Below, piece after piece: positions 40,030 to 41,252 of a stretch of DNA of 41,252 nucleotides. A program made the position numbers and the translations under genes. The stretch is from contig NZ_RDBO01000084.1 in assembly GCF_008120935.1 (NCBI RefSeq), positions 87,134-128,385 on the forward strand, in the 5' to 3' direction. Under the pieces are notes generated by a model, which made no database searches, was not told the origin of the DNA, and saw nothing but the letters and a program-made list of their open reading frames with translations. Position 1 is the stretch's first letter. Each line of letters starts with the position of its first letter. Source of the stretch: Streptomyces sp. sk2.1. GTDB lineage: Bacteria > Actinomycetota > Actinomycetes > Streptomycetales > Streptomycetaceae.

Positions 40030-41091
40030 ATGGACCTTCCGGTGATGCCGCCCGTGAAACCGATGCTCGCCAAGTCCGTGAAGGACATCCCGCCGGGCAT
40101 GCAGTACGAGGCCAAGTGGGACGGCTTCCGTGCGATCGTGCACCGGGACGGCGACGAGGTGGTGATCGGCAGCCGCACCGGCAAGCCGCTCACCCGCTAC
40201 TTCCCCGAGTTGGTCGCCGCCGTCCGGGAGAATCTGCCGCAGCGCTGCGTGGTCGACGGCGAGATCGTGATCGCGCACGAGGGGCGGCTGGACTTCGACC
40301 GGCTCGGTGAGCGCCTGCACCCCGCCGCCTCCCGGGTGCGGCTGCTCGCCGAGCGGACCCCGGCCGACCTGGTCGTCTTCGACGTCCTGGCGCTGGGGGA
40401 CGACTCGCTGCTCGCCACCCCGCAGTCCGGCCGCCGCGCCGCCTTGGAGGAGGCCCTGGCCGGTGCCGCGCCCCCGGTGCACCTCGCACCGGCGACCACG
40501 GACCCGGCGGTCGCCCGGCAGTGGTTCGAGCGGTACGAGGGCGCGGGACTCGACGGTGTGGTGGCCAAGCCGCTCGACCTGCCGTACCGGCCCGACGTCC
40601 GGGCGATGTACAAGGTCAAGCACGAGCGGACCGCCGACTGCGTGGTGGCGGGGTACCGCTTCCACCGGAGTGGTCCGGTCGTCGGCTCGCTGCTGCTCGG
40701 CCTGTACGACTCCGAGGGGGTGCTGCAGCACGTCGGGGTCTGCGCGGCCTTCCCGATGCGGCGCCGCGAGGAGCTGGTGGCCGAGCTGGAGCCGCTGCGC
40801 GTCGGTTTCCCGGACCATCCGTGGGCGGCCTGGGCCGACGAACGGGCGCACGAGGCCGCCCGGCTGCCCGGGGCGCGGAACCGCTGGTCCGGGAAGAAGG
40901 ACCAGTCGTGGGTGGCGCTGCGCCCGGAGCGGGTCTGCGAGGTGGCGTACGACCACATGGAGGGCGACCGGTTCCGGCACACCGCCCGGTTCCGCCGGTG
41001 GCGGCCGGACCGCACCCCCGCCGGCTGCACGTACGCGCAGCTGGAGGAGGTGGTGCGGTACGACCTGGCCGAGGTGTTCTCAGCCGGCTGA
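40030..41091 (+). CDS. ATP-dependent DNA ligase (LigD ligase domain / LigC type)
   Basis: The 353-residue protein starts at ATG 40030. Motif I YEAKWDGFRA places the adenylated lysine at K29. DGEIVI (motif III region), LDGVVAKP (motif IV) and MYKVKHERTADCVV (motif V) complete the nucleotidyltransferase core. A C-terminal OB-fold follows (VVGSLLLGLYD... FRHTARFRRWRPDR). The size fits stand-alone ligases of bacterial end joining. It is divergent from the polymerase-domain gene with a 76-bp shared promoter region. The 3' end overlaps the convergent partial gene by 12 bp. Confidence 0.92.
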   Translation: MDLPVMPPVKPMLAKSVKDIPPGMQYEAKWDGFRAIVHRDGDEVVIGSRTGKPLTRYFPELVAAVRENLPQRCVVDGEIVIAHEGRLDFDRLGERLHPAASRVRLLAERTPADLVVFDVLALGDDSLLATPQSGRRAALEEALAGAAPPVHLAPATTDPAVARQWFERYEGAGLDGVVAKPLDLPYRPDVRAMYKVKHERTADCVVAGYRFHRSGPVVGSLLLGLYDSEGVLQHVGVCAAFPMRRREELVAELEPLRVGFPDHPWAAWADERAHEAARLPGARNRWSGKKDQSWVALRPERVCEVAYDHMEGDRFRHTARFRRWRPDRTPAGCTYAQLEEVVRYDLAEVFSAG

Positions 41092-41252
41092 CGGCGTCCC
41101 GGACGGGGTGGCGCACGGGTCCTCGCCCGTTCCCGGGCCGGGCGGCGGCGAGTCGGTGCCGCCGGACGGGTCGGTCGGGTCCGGGCTCGGGCTCGGCGAG
41201 TCGGTGGGGCAGCCGGGTGCGGAATCCGAGGGGCTGGGGTCGGGGCTCGTGC
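41080..41252 (-). CDS. 3' end of a Pro/Ser/Asp-rich protein (truncated by the window edge)
   Basis: An open frame enters from the right edge and ends at TGA 41080-41082, giving at least 56 C-terminal residues. Composition is dominated by Pro, Ser, Asp, Thr and Gly (for example DSPSPSPDPTDPSGG) with two cysteines. This is typical of the disordered tail of exported Streptomyces proteins, lipoproteins or Ser/Thr kinases. The rest of the gene lies beyond the window, so no family can be named. Its stop is embedded in the last codons of the ligase gene. Confidence 0.6.
   Translation of the reverse strand, partial: TSPDPSPSDSAPGCPTDSPSPSPDPTDPSGGTDSPPPGPGTGEDPCATPSGTPSAG

Noticed and set aside
39954..40193. 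N-terminal extension of the LigD-type polymerase to 40193
   Set aside because: It overlaps the start of the ligase gene; the family N-terminus begins near ATG 39953.

Overview
The window is high-GC actinobacterial chromosome, almost certainly Streptomyces. The signs are strong third-position G/C, GTG and TTG starts, an SsgA-family sporulation protein, a WhiB-like protein, a two-domain small laccase, split LigD-type repair genes and a secreted M4 protease beside a LuxR-type regulator. No rRNA, tRNA, phage, IS element or CRISPR array was seen. Most of the very long antisense frames are GC-rich shadows of real genes.

Layout. 1-4.3 kb: secreted M4 metallopeptidase and a LuxR/TrmB-type regulator (both minus). 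4.3-6.3 kb: a PAP2 membrane protein converging on a macro-domain protein across a perfect hairpin. 6.3-12.9 kb: a MerR regulator with a spacer-dyad promoter, then a minus-strand fatty-acid beta-oxidation operon (CaiB/AMACR-like protein, acyl-CoA dehydrogenase, thiolase, FadB-like multifunctional enzyme). 13.2-16.9 kb: a cell-wall module of D-Ala-D-Ala carboxypeptidase and GH25 lysozyme, divergent from a membrane-anchored HTH protein carrying the same peptidoglycan-binding repeats. 17-22.2 kb: a small membrane ORF, endonuclease V, YciI-like protein, Asp-box repeat protein, SsgA-like protein, acyl-ACP desaturase, TPR protein and WhiB-like protein. 22.5-28.4 kb: a tightly overlapped organosulfur operon with a Cys-containing leader peptide, a DszB-like desulfinase candidate, lipoprotein SBP, permease, ATPase, a cytosolic SBP homologue and an SsuD-like monooxygenase, divergent from an IclR regulator. 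29.4-31.7 kb: SNF2 helicase. 31.8-37.8 kb: a two-domain laccase divergent from a two-gene operon (ThuA-sugar dehydrogenase; cupredoxin-OmpL47-DUF1080). 37.8-41.3 kb: a membrane protein, LigD-type polymerase, ATP-dependent DNA ligase and the 3' end of a Pro/Ser-rich protein.

Main points of interest. (1) A perfect 67-bp inverted repeat inside the CaiB gene replaces its normal C-terminus with antisense-encoded residues and leaves it in frame with the acyl-CoA dehydrogenase. (2) An exported laccase, sugar dehydrogenase, cupredoxin and 3-ketosugar hydrolase cluster could form an extracellular sugar-oxidation chain. (3) The sulfur operon combines a DszB-like catalytic triad, a leader-peptide attenuator and a G-quadruplex-capable tract. 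(4) A transmembrane HTH protein may link peptidoglycan state to the adjacent lytic enzymes. Functions beyond family level are inference.
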